NCBI GenBank assembly: GCA_035570275.1
Contig: DATMNI010000062.1
Location: 1 to 28,283, forward strand
DNA from: DATMNI01 sp035570275
Lineage (GTDB): Bacteria > Acidobacteriota > Terriglobia > Bryobacterales > Bryobacteraceae
DNA length: 28,283 nt
Direction: 5' to 3'
The position numbers were made by a program, and so were the translations under genes. Shown here piece after piece: positions 8,046 through 15,563 of the stretch (its first letter is position 1; every line of letters starts with the position of its first letter). The notes under the pieces are model-generated. The model was not told the DNA's origin. It saw nothing but the letters and a program-made list of their open reading frames with translations, and searched no databases.

Positions 8046-8093
8046 CACGGCCGGGCGGACACCCCCGATCGCCCGTCATACACTGGTCAAAGC

Positions 8094-9083
8094 ATGAAAG
8101 TCCTGGTTTGTCACAGGGACCACGGCAGCCGCAAACTGGTGGAACGCCTGGCGCCTCTTCTTCCCGGAATCACCCTGCTGGATTCACCGCCCGGCGAGCC
8201 GGTCAGGCCGCTGGAAGGCATACTGCTAAAAGACATAGACGCCCTTCTGGCCATCGGACCCGTCGATCGCTCCGTGATGGAAGCCGGCCGCTTTGCCTTC
8301 ATTCAAACGGTAGGAACCGGCTACGAACATATCGATCTCGCCGCTGCCGGGGAGTTGGGCATCTGGGTCGCGCACGTTCCCTCCGCCGAAACCGGAAACG
8401 CCGAATCCGTTGCCGAACTCGCCATCCTGCTGATGCTCGCCCTGGCGCGCCAGTTGCCCGCCGCACAGCAGGGGCTGCGGGAGAAGCGATGGGCGCAACC
8501 CGTGGGCCGCGCGCTGCTGGGCAAGACGGCGTGCGTGGTGGGCCTGGGTTCGGTCGGGCTGGCGGTTGCCGAACGGCTGCGGGCCTTCGGCATGAAACTC
8601 ACCGCCACGCGCTGGAACTTCGACAAAGGCGCGCCTGCCTATGTCCACCTGTATCCCGAAAACCAATTGCCCCAGGCGTTGAGCCAGGCCGATTACGCCG
8701 TCCTTTGCCTGCGGGCAAGCGGGCAAAACACCCGCCTGTTCGGCGCGGCCATGCTGGCTGCCATGAAGCCGGGCGCCGTCCTGATCAACGTCGCGCGCGG
8801 CAGCCTGATCGATGAGAACGCGCTCGTGGCGAGTATCCATGCGGGCCATTTGCTGCGGGGCGCCGGCCTGGACGTGTTTTGGGACGAACCGGCGGACCCC
8901 GGCCATTTCCTTTTCCACTTGCCGCAGGTAATCGCAACCCCCCACATCGCTGGCGTTACCGACGTGAGTCTCGCCGGAACGTTCCAAGTAGTGGCGGAGA
9001 ATCTGCAGCGTTACCGGAAGGGGGAAACCCCACTGCATCTAGTGACACATCCGGCCCACCTTCGCAGCGCGGCCGTTTACTAA
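8094..9083 (+). CDS. D-2-hydroxyacid dehydrogenase (NAD-binding)
   Basis: A 329-residue cytoplasmic oxidoreductase of the D-isomer-specific 2-hydroxyacid dehydrogenase family. It shows the Rossmann motif GLGSVG at 150-155, the substrate-binding VGTGYEHIDL near 73-82, the catalytic arginine in NVARGSLID (R235), the glutamate in DEPAD (E265) and the catalytic histidine in TPHIAG (H284). It would interconvert a D-2-hydroxyacid and a 2-oxoacid using NAD(P). The substrate may be glycerate, phosphoglycerate-like or another small acid and cannot be set from sequence. It is divergent from glpK, sharing an upstream region of about 146 bp that holds a palindromic element. The stop codon is inside the box shared with the second pilin gene's upstream region. 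Confidence 0.88.
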   Translation: MKVLVCHRDHGSRKLVERLAPLLPGITLLDSPPGEPVRPLEGILLKDIDALLAIGPVDRSVMEAGRFAFIQTVGTGYEHIDLAAAGELGIWVAHVPSAETGNAESVAELAILLMLALARQLPAAQQGLREKRWAQPVGRALLGKTACVVGLGSVGLAVAERLRAFGMKLTATRWNFDKGAPAYVHLYPENQLPQALSQADYAVLCLRASGQNTRLFGAAMLAAMKPGAVLINVARGSLIDENALVASIHAGHLLRGAGLDVFWDEPADPGHFLFHLPQVIATPHIAGVTDVSLAGTFQVVAENLQRYRKGETPLHLVTHPAHLRSAAVY

Positions 9084-9091
9084 CTTCAGTT
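9078..9091 (+). promoter_or_regulatory. Upstream box shared by the two pilin genes, copy 1
   Basis: TACTAACTTCAGTT lies about 149 nt before the first pilin ATG. It matches 13 of 14 positions of the box upstream of the second pilin gene (13317-13330, opposite strand). It could be an activator site or just retained homology from the duplication. Confidence 0.45.
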
Positions 9092-9174
9092 AACGAAACC
9101 CAAGTTGTACTATGCATACTGGTTTTTTTGATTCAGCCTGGGATACCTTAGCCAGGTAGAGGCCGTGATCGCAG

Positions 9175-9198
9175 GGTCACGAAAACCAGGGCGTGGCC
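9175..9198 (+). promoter_or_regulatory. Conserved 5' leader hairpin of pilin gene 1
   Basis: GGTCACG (9175-9181) pairs with CGTGGCC (9192-9198) around the loop AAAACCAGGG. The pilin gene 2 leader has the same structure, with one G-C pair replaced by A-U, a compensatory change. A GGCCACT segment follows in both leaders. This suggests a functional RNA element in the untranslated leader, 41 nt before the start codon. Confidence 0.55.
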
Positions 9199-9239
9199 GG
9201 GCGGCCACTAAGACCATTAGGACCAGGGAGAAATACAAA

Positions 9240-9422
9240 ATGACGTTCTTACGGAATCTTTGGAATGACGAACAGGGCCAGGATCTTATCGAGTACACGC
9301 TGTTGATGGCGTTCGTGGCATTGGCTTCGGCCGCTCTTTTCATCGGCGCCGGTAGCAGCGTGAAGGGTATCTGGTCAACCACCAACAGCCAATTGACGGC
9401 TGCCAACACCACTGCCAGCTAA
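9240..9422 (+). CDS. Flp/Fap-type pilin subunit 1
   Basis: A 60-residue prepilin of the Tad (Flp) type. ATG 9240 has AGGGAG at 9225-9230, 9 nt upstream; the frame is open further but the upstream part is leader. The short basic leader ends at G13, followed by QDLIEYTLLMAFVALASAALF. That is the Flp signature: glycine at the cleavage site, glutamate at mature position 5 and tyrosine at 6, then one hydrophobic helix. A TadV-like prepilin peptidase would cut after G13 and the mature protein would assemble into a thin pilus. No tad secretion genes are in the window. It is about 87% identical to the pilin at 12960-13142 and lies in opposite orientation to it. Confidence 0.9.
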   Translation: MTFLRNLWNDEQGQDLIEYTLLMAFVALASAALFIGAGSSVKGIWSTTNSQLTAANTTAS

Positions 9423-9461
9423 TTCATTTCAACTGGCCCAAAGCAAATTCATAACGATAGG

Positions 9462-9479
9462 GGGCGGGTCCGCCCGCCC
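9462..9479. terminator. GC-rich hairpin between convergent pilin 1 and BNR genes
   Basis: A perfect 7-bp stem, GGGCGGG with CCCGCCC, is closed by loop TCCG. It lies 39 nt after the pilin stop and 19 nt after the end of the BNR gene read from the other strand. No T-run follows on either side, so bidirectional termination is plausible rather than shown. Confidence 0.5.
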
Positions 9480-9498
9480 TCCATCGCGTCACACATCC

Positions 9499-12400
9499 TC
9501 ATTGCCCTACCGCCATAGTTACCACATTTGAAGTTACTCCGCCAATGGTCACCACCATGGGCACTGCCGCGCCGGTTACCGCCGCGCCCGGCACTTGGGC
9601 GTTTACCTGGTACAACCCGACGTACCCGGGCGCCAGTCCCGAGAATGACACAGTGGCCGGCAGCCCGCCCACCGTCACCGATGGCGCAACCAGCGTCGCG
9701 GACAGCGGATTCGAAGGCGAGGGCGATCCACGGCCAGGCCGGTTCGTAACATCCCCAAGTCCCGTGCAGTAAATCGAAATGAATTCGCCGGCTCTGGCTG
9801 GGCGCGAACCGGGAAACGCCCCCACCGGCGCCGCAATCGAGGCCGTGTTGGCAATCAGCACCGAACCCTGTCCGCTGCCTTGCGAGTTAGTAGTGAACAG
9901 CGCCGGAGAGTAAGTCCGTATCAGCACGCTGATGGTGGTTGCCTGCGTTCCTTGTGTAATGGTCAACGGCACCTGAGTCTGGGCGCCGCTGAATGTCACC
10001 AGCGGCACTTGAAAATTCACCTGGGCAGGTGAAACGAAGAACAGCGGCGCAGTCGACGCACCGATTGTCATGGTTACGCCGCCCAGCGTGAATGGCAGCG
10101 GCGGCGCCACATCGGCCACCGCGGTTCCCCCCGCCAGGTTCAGCCCGTAGAGCGACCCTATGCTCAAGCTCGCCAGCGCGTTCCCGCCGGCCGGGTTAGC
10201 CGCGCTCACGAATCCGGTACTGCTGGTCTGGGGCGCCGGCCCGATGCTGAACGTAGTCGCGTTCGAAGCGCCGCCGCCCGACCTGGCAGTGAAGGCCAGC
10301 ACCGAAGCTCGCCCCACGGCCGCAACATCCGTACCCGGGATCTGAACCGTCAGGTGGCTGCTATCAATCAACGTGGTTGGCCGGATCTGTCCGTTCCAGC
10401 GCACCACCGTGCTGCTTCCGAAGTTGGAACCCGTTACACCGAGTGTGAAGCCAGGCCCGCCAAAGTCCGCGGACGCCGGCGAGATCGAGCCGATTGCCGG
10501 CTGCAGGGACGCGCTGGAGAGCGGCACCAGAATCTCCCAAACGCTGCGCCCGTGAGTCGCCGCCCGCAGCACGCGCGAATGGCGCTGCAGCACCAGCGAA
10601 TGAACCACCACCCTCGGCAGACCTTGCCCCAGGCTGGACCAGGTGGCGCCTCCATCGGATGTAACCATCACACCGGCGTCGGTTCCGGCGTACAAGGTCC
10701 GCGGTAAGTCGCCGTCCACCACAATCGCATTCACCGGAATGTCGGGCAGGTTTCCACTTACATCGGTCCAACTCGCGCCGCCATTGGTGGTCCGGTATAT
10801 GTGGCCCGGATTATCTGTGGGCAGCGGAAACCCGGAGAAGCTGACATAAGCCGTGGCCTGGTCGATTGGGTCCACGGCGAGGTGAGTGACAGTTCTGGCC
10901 GGCAGACCCGCGCTGCGGTCGGTCCAGGTTGCTGCCACGCCGGACGCCGCTGCCAGGCCGGACGCCGCTGCCAGGCCGGACGCCGCCGCTGTTTCATTCA
11001 GCGCGTCAGTGGTCACCTGCACCTTGCTGTTGCTGGTGCCAATGTAAACCGTGTTTGAATCCGATGGCGCCACTGCGATCGCCTTGAGCGTCCCACGCTT
11101 GCCGCTGGTCAAGTCGGGCGAAATCGCATTCCAACGGCCCGCGCTGTCCCGGCTCTGCCACAGACGGTAGGTGCCGAAATACAGTGTCTGCGGGTTTGAA
11201 GGGTCAATCGCCATCGGTGAAATGAACTGCGTGTTGTCGGTTTGGTCGATGCCATAAGATGCGGACACCCAGGAACCGGACCCGGTCACGTTGATGGTTT
11301 TCTCTATTTGAACATCCTGGCACACGGCGTAGGCGATAGCCGGAAACGAAGGGTCGATGGCCGTGAATCCGCCATCGCCGCACGCCACATTGTTCCAGCT
11401 GGCGGCGCCGTTGAAACGTTGCGTGCCGTTATCCTGGGTCCCACCCACCGCCACCAGCGGATTGGCGGCGTCCACCGAAAAGCCCGGATAGAACTGCGTG
11501 ATGGCCAGCGTGCTATTGAGGTTCGTCCAGTTCGGCCGCGCCGCCGCGAGGTCGGTGGTGCTGTACATCCCGCCATCGTTGGCGATGAACAGTTTGCTGC
11601 CATCCGGCGTGAAGGCCAGGTAGTGAAAGTCCACGTGAATGATCACGCTGTTTGGACCGGCTTGCGCCAGCGCCGTCCAGGTAGCGCCGCCATCCAGGCT
11701 CCGGTATATCTGCAGAGCCCCGGACCAGACCACGTTGGGGTCCGTTGGCGAAACGCGGATCGTGTTGTCGTACCAAAGCTGGTTGCCCCACGCCGAGGTA
11801 TTCGAAATCGGCAGTTTGCTCCACGTCGTCCCGCCGTCCGTGGTCTTGTAAATCCCCATCAGCGTGCCGCCGCTGGTGGGAGTGATGGCCACGCCGATCT
11901 GCGCGTACAGCGTAGCCGGCGAAGAGCGCGCCATGGCCAGCTCAATCCTGCCCACATTCGTCACCGGCAAACCGCTCGCGCCCGCGCCGCTGCTGGCCTG
12001 CCACGTCAACCCGGCGTCGCTGGAACGATACACGCCGTTCTTCGCATTCCCATTGACCGTCCCCAGAGTCGCGTAAACGCTGGCTCCGTTGGATGGGTCG
12101 AATACCAGCGAGATCCCGGCGGCGCCAGACAGCGTCTGCGTCCACGAAGCTCCGGCGTCGGCCGATCTCCAGATGCCGCCGGTCGCGGCTGCCAGCAGGA
12201 TCTGGCTATTGGTGGGATCCACCGCCAGCGCCCCAACCTTGTCCTGCAAAAACGGCCCCACAATGTTCGTCCACGTGGCTCCGCCATCCGTCGATTTCAG
12301 AATCCCCGCGCCGTAATAGCTATCGACGGCGAAGTTCTCCTCACCTGTTCCCACATACACCGTGTCCGGGTTGTTCGGGTCCAGCGCGATGGAACCGGTC

Positions 12401-12870
12401 GCCAGCGAGGGCTGATTGTCCGTCAACGGCGTCCAGCTTTGGCCGCCATCGCTGGTCTTCCAGACACCGCCCTCGGCAGCCCCTATATAGACCACGCTGA
12501 AATTGCGGGGATCGATGGCAATGGCGTTGACGCGGCCCGCCGTGACGTAGGTGCTGCCCCCGTCGGTTGGCCGTGGGCCAATCAGGCTCCAGTTCGCCGC
12601 GTCGGTGGTGAGTGCGGGGTTGACGAGGTTGGGGGCGTTGGCCAACGCGGCTTGCCGTTCGGCCTGCCGGGCGGCGTCGAGGCGCTCCATCTGCCGGATC
12701 GCCTTCAGGCGTGCGCCTGGTGGAATGGATGTTCCGGGGTAGGCCCGCTGGCTGTAGAACCAGGCTTGGCGCTCAGCCTGCTGGTCGTCTTCCCTCTCTG
12801 TCGGCCAGGTCTGGGCTGCCAGAATGAAGGGAAACACCAGCATTGCCAGGGAAATGCAAACACGCCTCAT
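9499..12870 (-). CDS. Large secreted BNR-repeat protein with TIG and Solibacter C-terminal domains
   Basis: A protein of 1123 residues from ATG 12870 (GTG 12873 is one codon earlier). It has a signal peptide (RRVCISLAMLVFPFILAAQ). Residues from about 90 to 780 carry many sialidase/VPS10-type BNR repeats, recognisable by SxDGGxTW motifs such as TSDGGQSWTPL, STDGGATWTNI and TTNGGASWTDV, forming one or two beta-propellers. An IPT/TIG-like Ig domain follows at about 795-885 (GPGFTLGVTGSNFG). The last 240 residues have features of the TIGR03437 domain typical of Solibacter, including SPAQVNFQVP, ARAGEFISIYCTGLG and GLYQVNAQVP. It is extracellular or surface-bound. No sialidase catalytic residues are assignable, so no enzymatic role is claimed. 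An 18-bp repeat adds AASGLA units at about residues 628-644. Confidence 0.88.
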   Translation of the reverse strand: MRRVCISLAMLVFPFILAAQTWPTEREDDQQAERQAWFYSQRAYPGTSIPPGARLKAIRQMERLDAARQAERQAALANAPNLVNPALTTDAANWSLIGPRPTDGGSTYVTAGRVNAIAIDPRNFSVVYIGAAEGGVWKTSDGGQSWTPLTDNQPSLATGSIALDPNNPDTVYVGTGEENFAVDSYYGAGILKSTDGGATWTNIVGPFLQDKVGALAVDPTNSQILLAAATGGIWRSADAGASWTQTLSGAAGISLVFDPSNGASVYATLGTVNGNAKNGVYRSSDAGLTWQASSGAGASGLPVTNVGRIELAMARSSPATLYAQIGVAITPTSGGTLMGIYKTTDGGTTWSKLPISNTSAWGNQLWYDNTIRVSPTDPNVVWSGALQIYRSLDGGATWTALAQAGPNSVIIHVDFHYLAFTPDGSKLFIANDGGMYSTTDLAAARPNWTNLNSTLAITQFYPGFSVDAANPLVAVGGTQDNGTQRFNGAASWNNVACGDGGFTAIDPSFPAIAYAVCQDVQIEKTINVTGSGSWVSASYGIDQTDNTQFISPMAIDPSNPQTLYFGTYRLWQSRDSAGRWNAISPDLTSGKRGTLKAIAVAPSDSNTVYIGTSNSKVQVTTDALNETAAASGLAAASGLAAASGVAATWTDRSAGLPARTVTHLAVDPIDQATAYVSFSGFPLPTDNPGHIYRTTNGGASWTDVSGNLPDIPVNAIVVDGDLPRTLYAGTDAGVMVTSDGGATWSSLGQGLPRVVVHSLVLQRHSRVLRAATHGRSVWEILVPLSSASLQPAIGSISPASADFGGPGFTLGVTGSNFGSSTVVRWNGQIRPTTLIDSSHLTVQIPGTDVAAVGRASVLAFTARSGGGASNATTFSIGPAPQTSSTGFVSAANPAGGNALASLSIGSLYGLNLAGGTAVADVAPPLPFTLGGVTMTIGASTAPLFFVSPAQVNFQVPLVTFSGAQTQVPLTITQGTQATTISVLIRTYSPALFTTNSQGSGQGSVLIANTASIAAPVGAFPGSRPARAGEFISIYCTGLGDVTNRPGRGSPSPSNPLSATLVAPSVTVGGLPATVSFSGLAPGYVGLYQVNAQVPGAAVTGAAVPMVVTIGGVTSNVVTMAVGQ
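10940..10990 (-). repeat. 18-bp in-frame tandem array in the BNR gene
   Basis: Units 10940-10957 and 10958-10975 are identical and a 15-bp partial unit follows to 10990. They encode GLAAAS-type repeats in a linker between propeller blades. Confidence 0.85.
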
Positions 12871-12906
12871 CACCCCACAATCGTAGCAGCGCGATGAGAC
12901 ATTTTT

Positions 12907-12935
12907 GGTGGGGCAGTTAAGACCGCTGCCCCACC
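12907..12935. terminator. 10-bp hairpin between pilin 2 and the BNR gene
   Basis: GGTGGGGCAG (12907-12916) pairs perfectly with CTGCCCCACC (12926-12935). It lies between two minus-strand genes and could end most pilin transcripts before the BNR gene. On the minus strand it is followed by A-rich rather than U-rich sequence, so it is not a textbook terminator. The TTTTT and GTGGGGCAG parts resemble the start of the dispersed palindromic element. Confidence 0.45.
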
Positions 12936-12959
12936 AGGGCTTTCTTCAACCCGCCTGGA

Positions 12960-13142
12960 CTAGCTGGCCGCCGTGTTGGCTGCGGTAAGCTGGGTGTTGG
13001 TGGTCGACCAGATGCCCTTCACGCTGCCGCCGGCGCCAATAAACAGGGCTGCGGACGCCAAAGCCACAAACGCCATCAGCAATGTGTATTCGATCAGGTC
13101 CTGCCCCTCTTCTTCTTTCAAAAAGTTCTTCAAGAATGTCAT
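12960..13142 (-). CDS. Flp/Fap-type pilin subunit 2
   Basis: A 60-residue Flp prepilin. ATG 13142 has AGAGGA (13151-13156, minus strand) 8 nt upstream. The leader is MTFLKNFLKEEEG and the mature start QDLIEYTLLMAF has the glutamate-tyrosine pair expected of Tad pilins. It differs from pilin 1 mainly in the leader (KNFLKEEE against RNLWNDEQ) and at a few later positions (GGS for GSS, NTQ for NSQ, NTAAS for NTTAS). The conserved hydrophobic core suggests recent duplication with selection. The two copies may be alternative major and minor pilins. It lies 90 bp upstream of the BNR gene on the same strand, with a hairpin between. Confidence 0.9.
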   Translation of the reverse strand: MTFLKNFLKEEEGQDLIEYTLLMAFVALASAALFIGAGGSVKGIWSTTNTQLTAANTAAS

Positions 13143-13183
13143 GTCCGCTGTCCTCTGTTTATTCTGGTTGTAAGTGGCCTTGT

Positions 13184-13208
13184 GACCATGCCCTTGGTTT
13201 TCGTGATC
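13184..13208 (-). promoter_or_regulatory. Conserved 5' leader hairpin of pilin gene 2
   Basis: On the minus strand GATCACG (13208-13202) pairs with CATGGTC (13190-13184) around the loop AAAACCAAGGG, with one C-A mismatch. It corresponds to 9175-9198 upstream of pilin 1. The second base pair is A-U here and G-C there. The flanking GGCCACT is also conserved. Confidence 0.55.
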
Positions 13209-13316
13209 TCCCGACCACGGCTTCCGGTTGAGTCCAGTATCTACGGATCGGAGGAATGAACATAGTCCTGGAGGTACTGGACAGGTGGGTGCTGTTACCA
13301 AGAGTTAGCAAAAATC

Positions 13317-13330
13317 AACCGAAGTTAGTA
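13317..13330 (-). promoter_or_regulatory. Upstream box shared by the two pilin genes, copy 2
   Basis: On the minus strand the sequence reads TACTAACTTCGGTT, about 174 nt before the pilin 2 ATG. It matches 9078-9091 except at one base. The sequence between box and hairpin is much less alike, so the box may be under selection. Confidence 0.45.
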
Positions 13331-13369
13331 TTCGCCGGTTAATCGCCGTGGGTAGCGATGGCGCACTAA

Positions 13370-13414
13370 GGCAAGTACAATCGGCAAGTACGACCGGCAA
13401 GCACGATTGGCAAG
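13370..13414. repeat. 13-bp tandem repeat, three units plus a partial
   Basis: Units at 13370-13382, 13383-13395 and 13396-13408 follow the pattern GGCAAGYACRAYY, with a 6-bp partial unit after. It lies between the pilin 2 upstream region and the end of the PQQ-propeller gene. From 13415 to 13463 there is only a GC-rich palindromic run and a short CCAACTCA repeat. Confidence 0.75.
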
Positions 13415-13463
13415 GCGGGGCCCCGGCCCGCCAACTCACTGCCAACTCAGTTTGGCGCGCCGC

Positions 13464-15029
13464 TCATTTCCCCGCCAGCCCGAAGCAATAGACATTGGAA
13501 TCGTGGTCCACGGCGAAAACCTTGCCGTTAGAGACCGCCAGACCGCTGAAATGCACCCAGGTGGCAATGGCATCCCCGCTGTTGTACAGTTCCTTGCCGG
13601 TCTTGGCGTCCAGCGCCTTGAGCACCCCCGGCTGCGTATTCTTGAACCGGTTGGCTTCCCCGCCACGCTGCACCGCGTTCTCGCCGGTGGATTGGCCGAA
13701 GACCACACCGTTGGCGATCACCACCGGGTCGGGCAGATTGAAATCGCCGGAGACCCAGGCCGGCTCCAAGACCGGGTTGTCCGTCTTTCCATCGGCCACC
13801 ACCCGGAAGGCCATCACACTGCCGTGCGGTGTGTCGCCGTTCGAGATCGGGAATTTCGGCGCCGCCGCCGCCACCGGGCCGCCCATGGGGGCAAACAGCC
13901 AGGTCTGGCCATCCACGTCGCGGTACGTCGAAAAGCCACCCCAGATTCCCACGCCTTCGCAACAAGCCGCGCGATCGTTGCCCAGCCTGGGCGAGGTGTA
14001 AAGCGTGGTCTGGTGGTCGCCTCCGCCCAGTTTATCCGCATCCATCAGGTAGATCAGCCCCTCCTTGGCTCCGTGTGCCAGCAGGTTGCGGTTCCGCCAT
14101 CCGAAATACACCGGGCTGGTCGCCCCCAGGTCGAAGTCTTTAGCGCGAATGTAGCGCCAGTTGGCGGGCAGATAGTAATCTACCAGATTCAGATCGGGCA
14201 GCCCGGCCGCCACCACCGCATTCGAGTAGTCGCCCGAGATCGGGTCGAAAGTGCCATCCGCGGTGCCGCCGTACACTCGCCCGTTGGTCCCCATCACTGG
14301 TCCGCCGCGCCCCCAGATGCCCGCCGTATTGGTGTTCGAAAGCAGCAGTTGGCGCACCACCGGCCGATGCGCATTTCGCACATCCACGCTATAGAAGCCC
14401 GAAAGCCCGTTGCCGCAGCCTTGCGCCAGCGTGGTGTACACAATCCCGTCCACCAGGTTCAGGCTGGCGCTTTTGGCATACGCCGCCACAAAATTCACCG
14501 GACCGTAGCGGATTCTGCCGCTTCCCAGGTCCAGCCCATAAAGCGCGCCATCGCCGCCAATCGCATAAAGCAGATTGGTGCTCTTATCGATCACCGGCGT
14601 GGCCGTGATCCCATTAGGGCACAGGAACGTACCCTGGTAACCGCCCTTGCCGGGCAGCACCACGTACGTCAAGGTGCGGCTCCAAAGTTCGTCGCCGGTC
14701 TCCGCGTCCAGCGCAAATATGGTGCCCGTGATCCCCGCGACATAGACGACCGGACGCAATCCCTTGTTCGTCGAGATATCGCTGGCCACCACCGGCGGCG
14801 TCAATGCCGAGAGGCTGTAGGGCTCGGTCTTCAGCTTCGACTTCCACTTCAGCCCGAGCGTGCCCGCATTGGCCGGCGTGATCGCCGTTTCTTCAAAGGC
14901 CCACCCGGTTCGCTGCGGATCGTGGCCAAAGGTGAGCCAGTCACCCGCCAGTCCGGGCCATGCGGCAGCCAACCACAGGAATGAACCAAGCGCGTGAGTT
15001 TTTCGACGGGGAAACATGGTTGAGGACAT
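13464..15029 (-). CDS. Secreted PQQ-type beta-propeller protein
   Basis: A protein of 521 residues from ATG 15029 (ATG 15017 is also possible; neither has a clear ribosome site). After a signal peptide (FLWLAAAWPGLA) it begins with GDWLTFGHDPQRTGWA, the usual start of PQQ-like beta-propeller proteins. Repeated blade motifs follow: VYVAGITGTIFALDAETGDELWSR, split here as GTIFALDAETG and later LKALDAKTGKELYNSG and FAVDHDSNVYCFG. It probably folds as a seven- or eight-bladed propeller in the periplasm or outside the cell. Whether it binds PQQ is not clear; many such proteins do not and act as scaffolds or BamB-like factors. A long open frame on the opposite strand is a shadow. Confidence 0.85.
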   Translation of the reverse strand: MSSTMFPRRKTHALGSFLWLAAAWPGLAGDWLTFGHDPQRTGWAFEETAITPANAGTLGLKWKSKLKTEPYSLSALTPPVVASDISTNKGLRPVVYVAGITGTIFALDAETGDELWSRTLTYVVLPGKGGYQGTFLCPNGITATPVIDKSTNLLYAIGGDGALYGLDLGSGRIRYGPVNFVAAYAKSASLNLVDGIVYTTLAQGCGNGLSGFYSVDVRNAHRPVVRQLLLSNTNTAGIWGRGGPVMGTNGRVYGGTADGTFDPISGDYSNAVVAAGLPDLNLVDYYLPANWRYIRAKDFDLGATSPVYFGWRNRNLLAHGAKEGLIYLMDADKLGGGDHQTTLYTSPRLGNDRAACCEGVGIWGGFSTYRDVDGQTWLFAPMGGPVAAAAPKFPISNGDTPHGSVMAFRVVADGKTDNPVLEPAWVSGDFNLPDPVVIANGVVFGQSTGENAVQRGGEANRFKNTQPGVLKALDAKTGKELYNSGDAIATWVHFSGLAVSNGKVFAVDHDSNVYCFGLAGK

Positions 15030-15206
15030 CAGTATAATGAGTCGGCGCTTCGCAAACAACCGGGAGATGGAGCCGATCTTCCGCATCGCTGGCCGCCGCA
15101 ATTCACTTCGGTTAGCAACCATACTGCTGACCATTAACGCCGTACTGCAGGCTCCCGCCGAGGGTTTTTCGGTGATACAAAGCCGGTTCTGACACCACCA
15201 ACTAGC

Positions 15207-15482
15207 ATGGACCCGATACAGATGAATATTTGTTACCCCGGCGCCGGTTCGGTGCCCGCGGCCTTTCTCGGCGCAGCCGGAAATGTCATCCGCCTGGCTA
15301 TGAACGGTTGGGCGGACGCCGCCGAATTCCGCCTGGTCGGCGGTGAGTGGCTCTCCGACAGCAACGAACTGGTTGAGATAGACTCGCAGCCGGAGCCGTG
15401 GTGGAACGAGAGCCCTGCCGGAATCCCCTACCCGCTTCCCCGTGACTCGCCGGTACCGGCAGCGCCCGTTTGGGTGAATTAG
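15207..15482 (+). CDS. Possible small protein, family not recognised
   Basis: An open frame of 91 residues (or 86 from ATG 15222) in a 534-bp gap. The segment AAGNVIRLAMNGWADAAEFRL followed by VGGEWLSDSNELVEIDS reads like a real small folded domain: alternating hydrophobics, a tryptophan and an EFRL...GEW pattern. I think I have seen similar short acidobacterial proteins, but I cannot name a family. No good ribosome site is visible. The C-terminal 25 residues are proline-rich and may be non-native extension. The rest of the gap (15030-15206 and 15483-15563) shows no clear signals. Confidence 0.45.
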   Translation: MDPIQMNICYPGAGSVPAAFLGAAGNVIRLAMNGWADAAEFRLVGGEWLSDSNELVEIDSQPEPWWNESPAGIPYPLPRDSPVPAAPVWVN

Positions 15483-15563
15483 GTCGCCGGCGTGTGGGCA
15501 AGGCCCATATCCGCAGGCTTGCCGCCTTCTTTCACGTGTCTCCCGAGGTCTTCCTTTGAACAA

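Noticed and set aside
7948..8079. Longer N-terminal extension of glycerol kinase
   Set aside because: The extension is a translation of the palindromic repeat; the family N-terminus starts exactly at ATG 7947.
9100..9240. A c-di-GMP-I (GEMM) riboswitch before pilin 1
   Set aside because: The hairpin and loop do not reproduce the GEMM core, and the tetraloop/receptor motif was not found. I kept it as an unassigned leader element.
11242..12897. A 551-codon plus-strand open frame opposite the BNR gene
   Set aside because: Arginine/histidine-rich and without family features; it is the antisense shadow of a GC-rich gene with clear BNR and TIGR03437 motifs.
12901..12941. Fourth copy of the dispersed palindrome
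   Set aside because: Only TTTTTGGTGGGGCAG resembles the element start; the stem sequence and loop differ and the ATTGNTAAT core is absent. Listed as a hairpin only.
13407..14984. A 525-codon plus-strand open frame opposite the PQQ-propeller gene
   Set aside because: The minus strand has the signal peptide and the GDWLTFGHDPQRTGW start; the plus frame has no recognisable domain.
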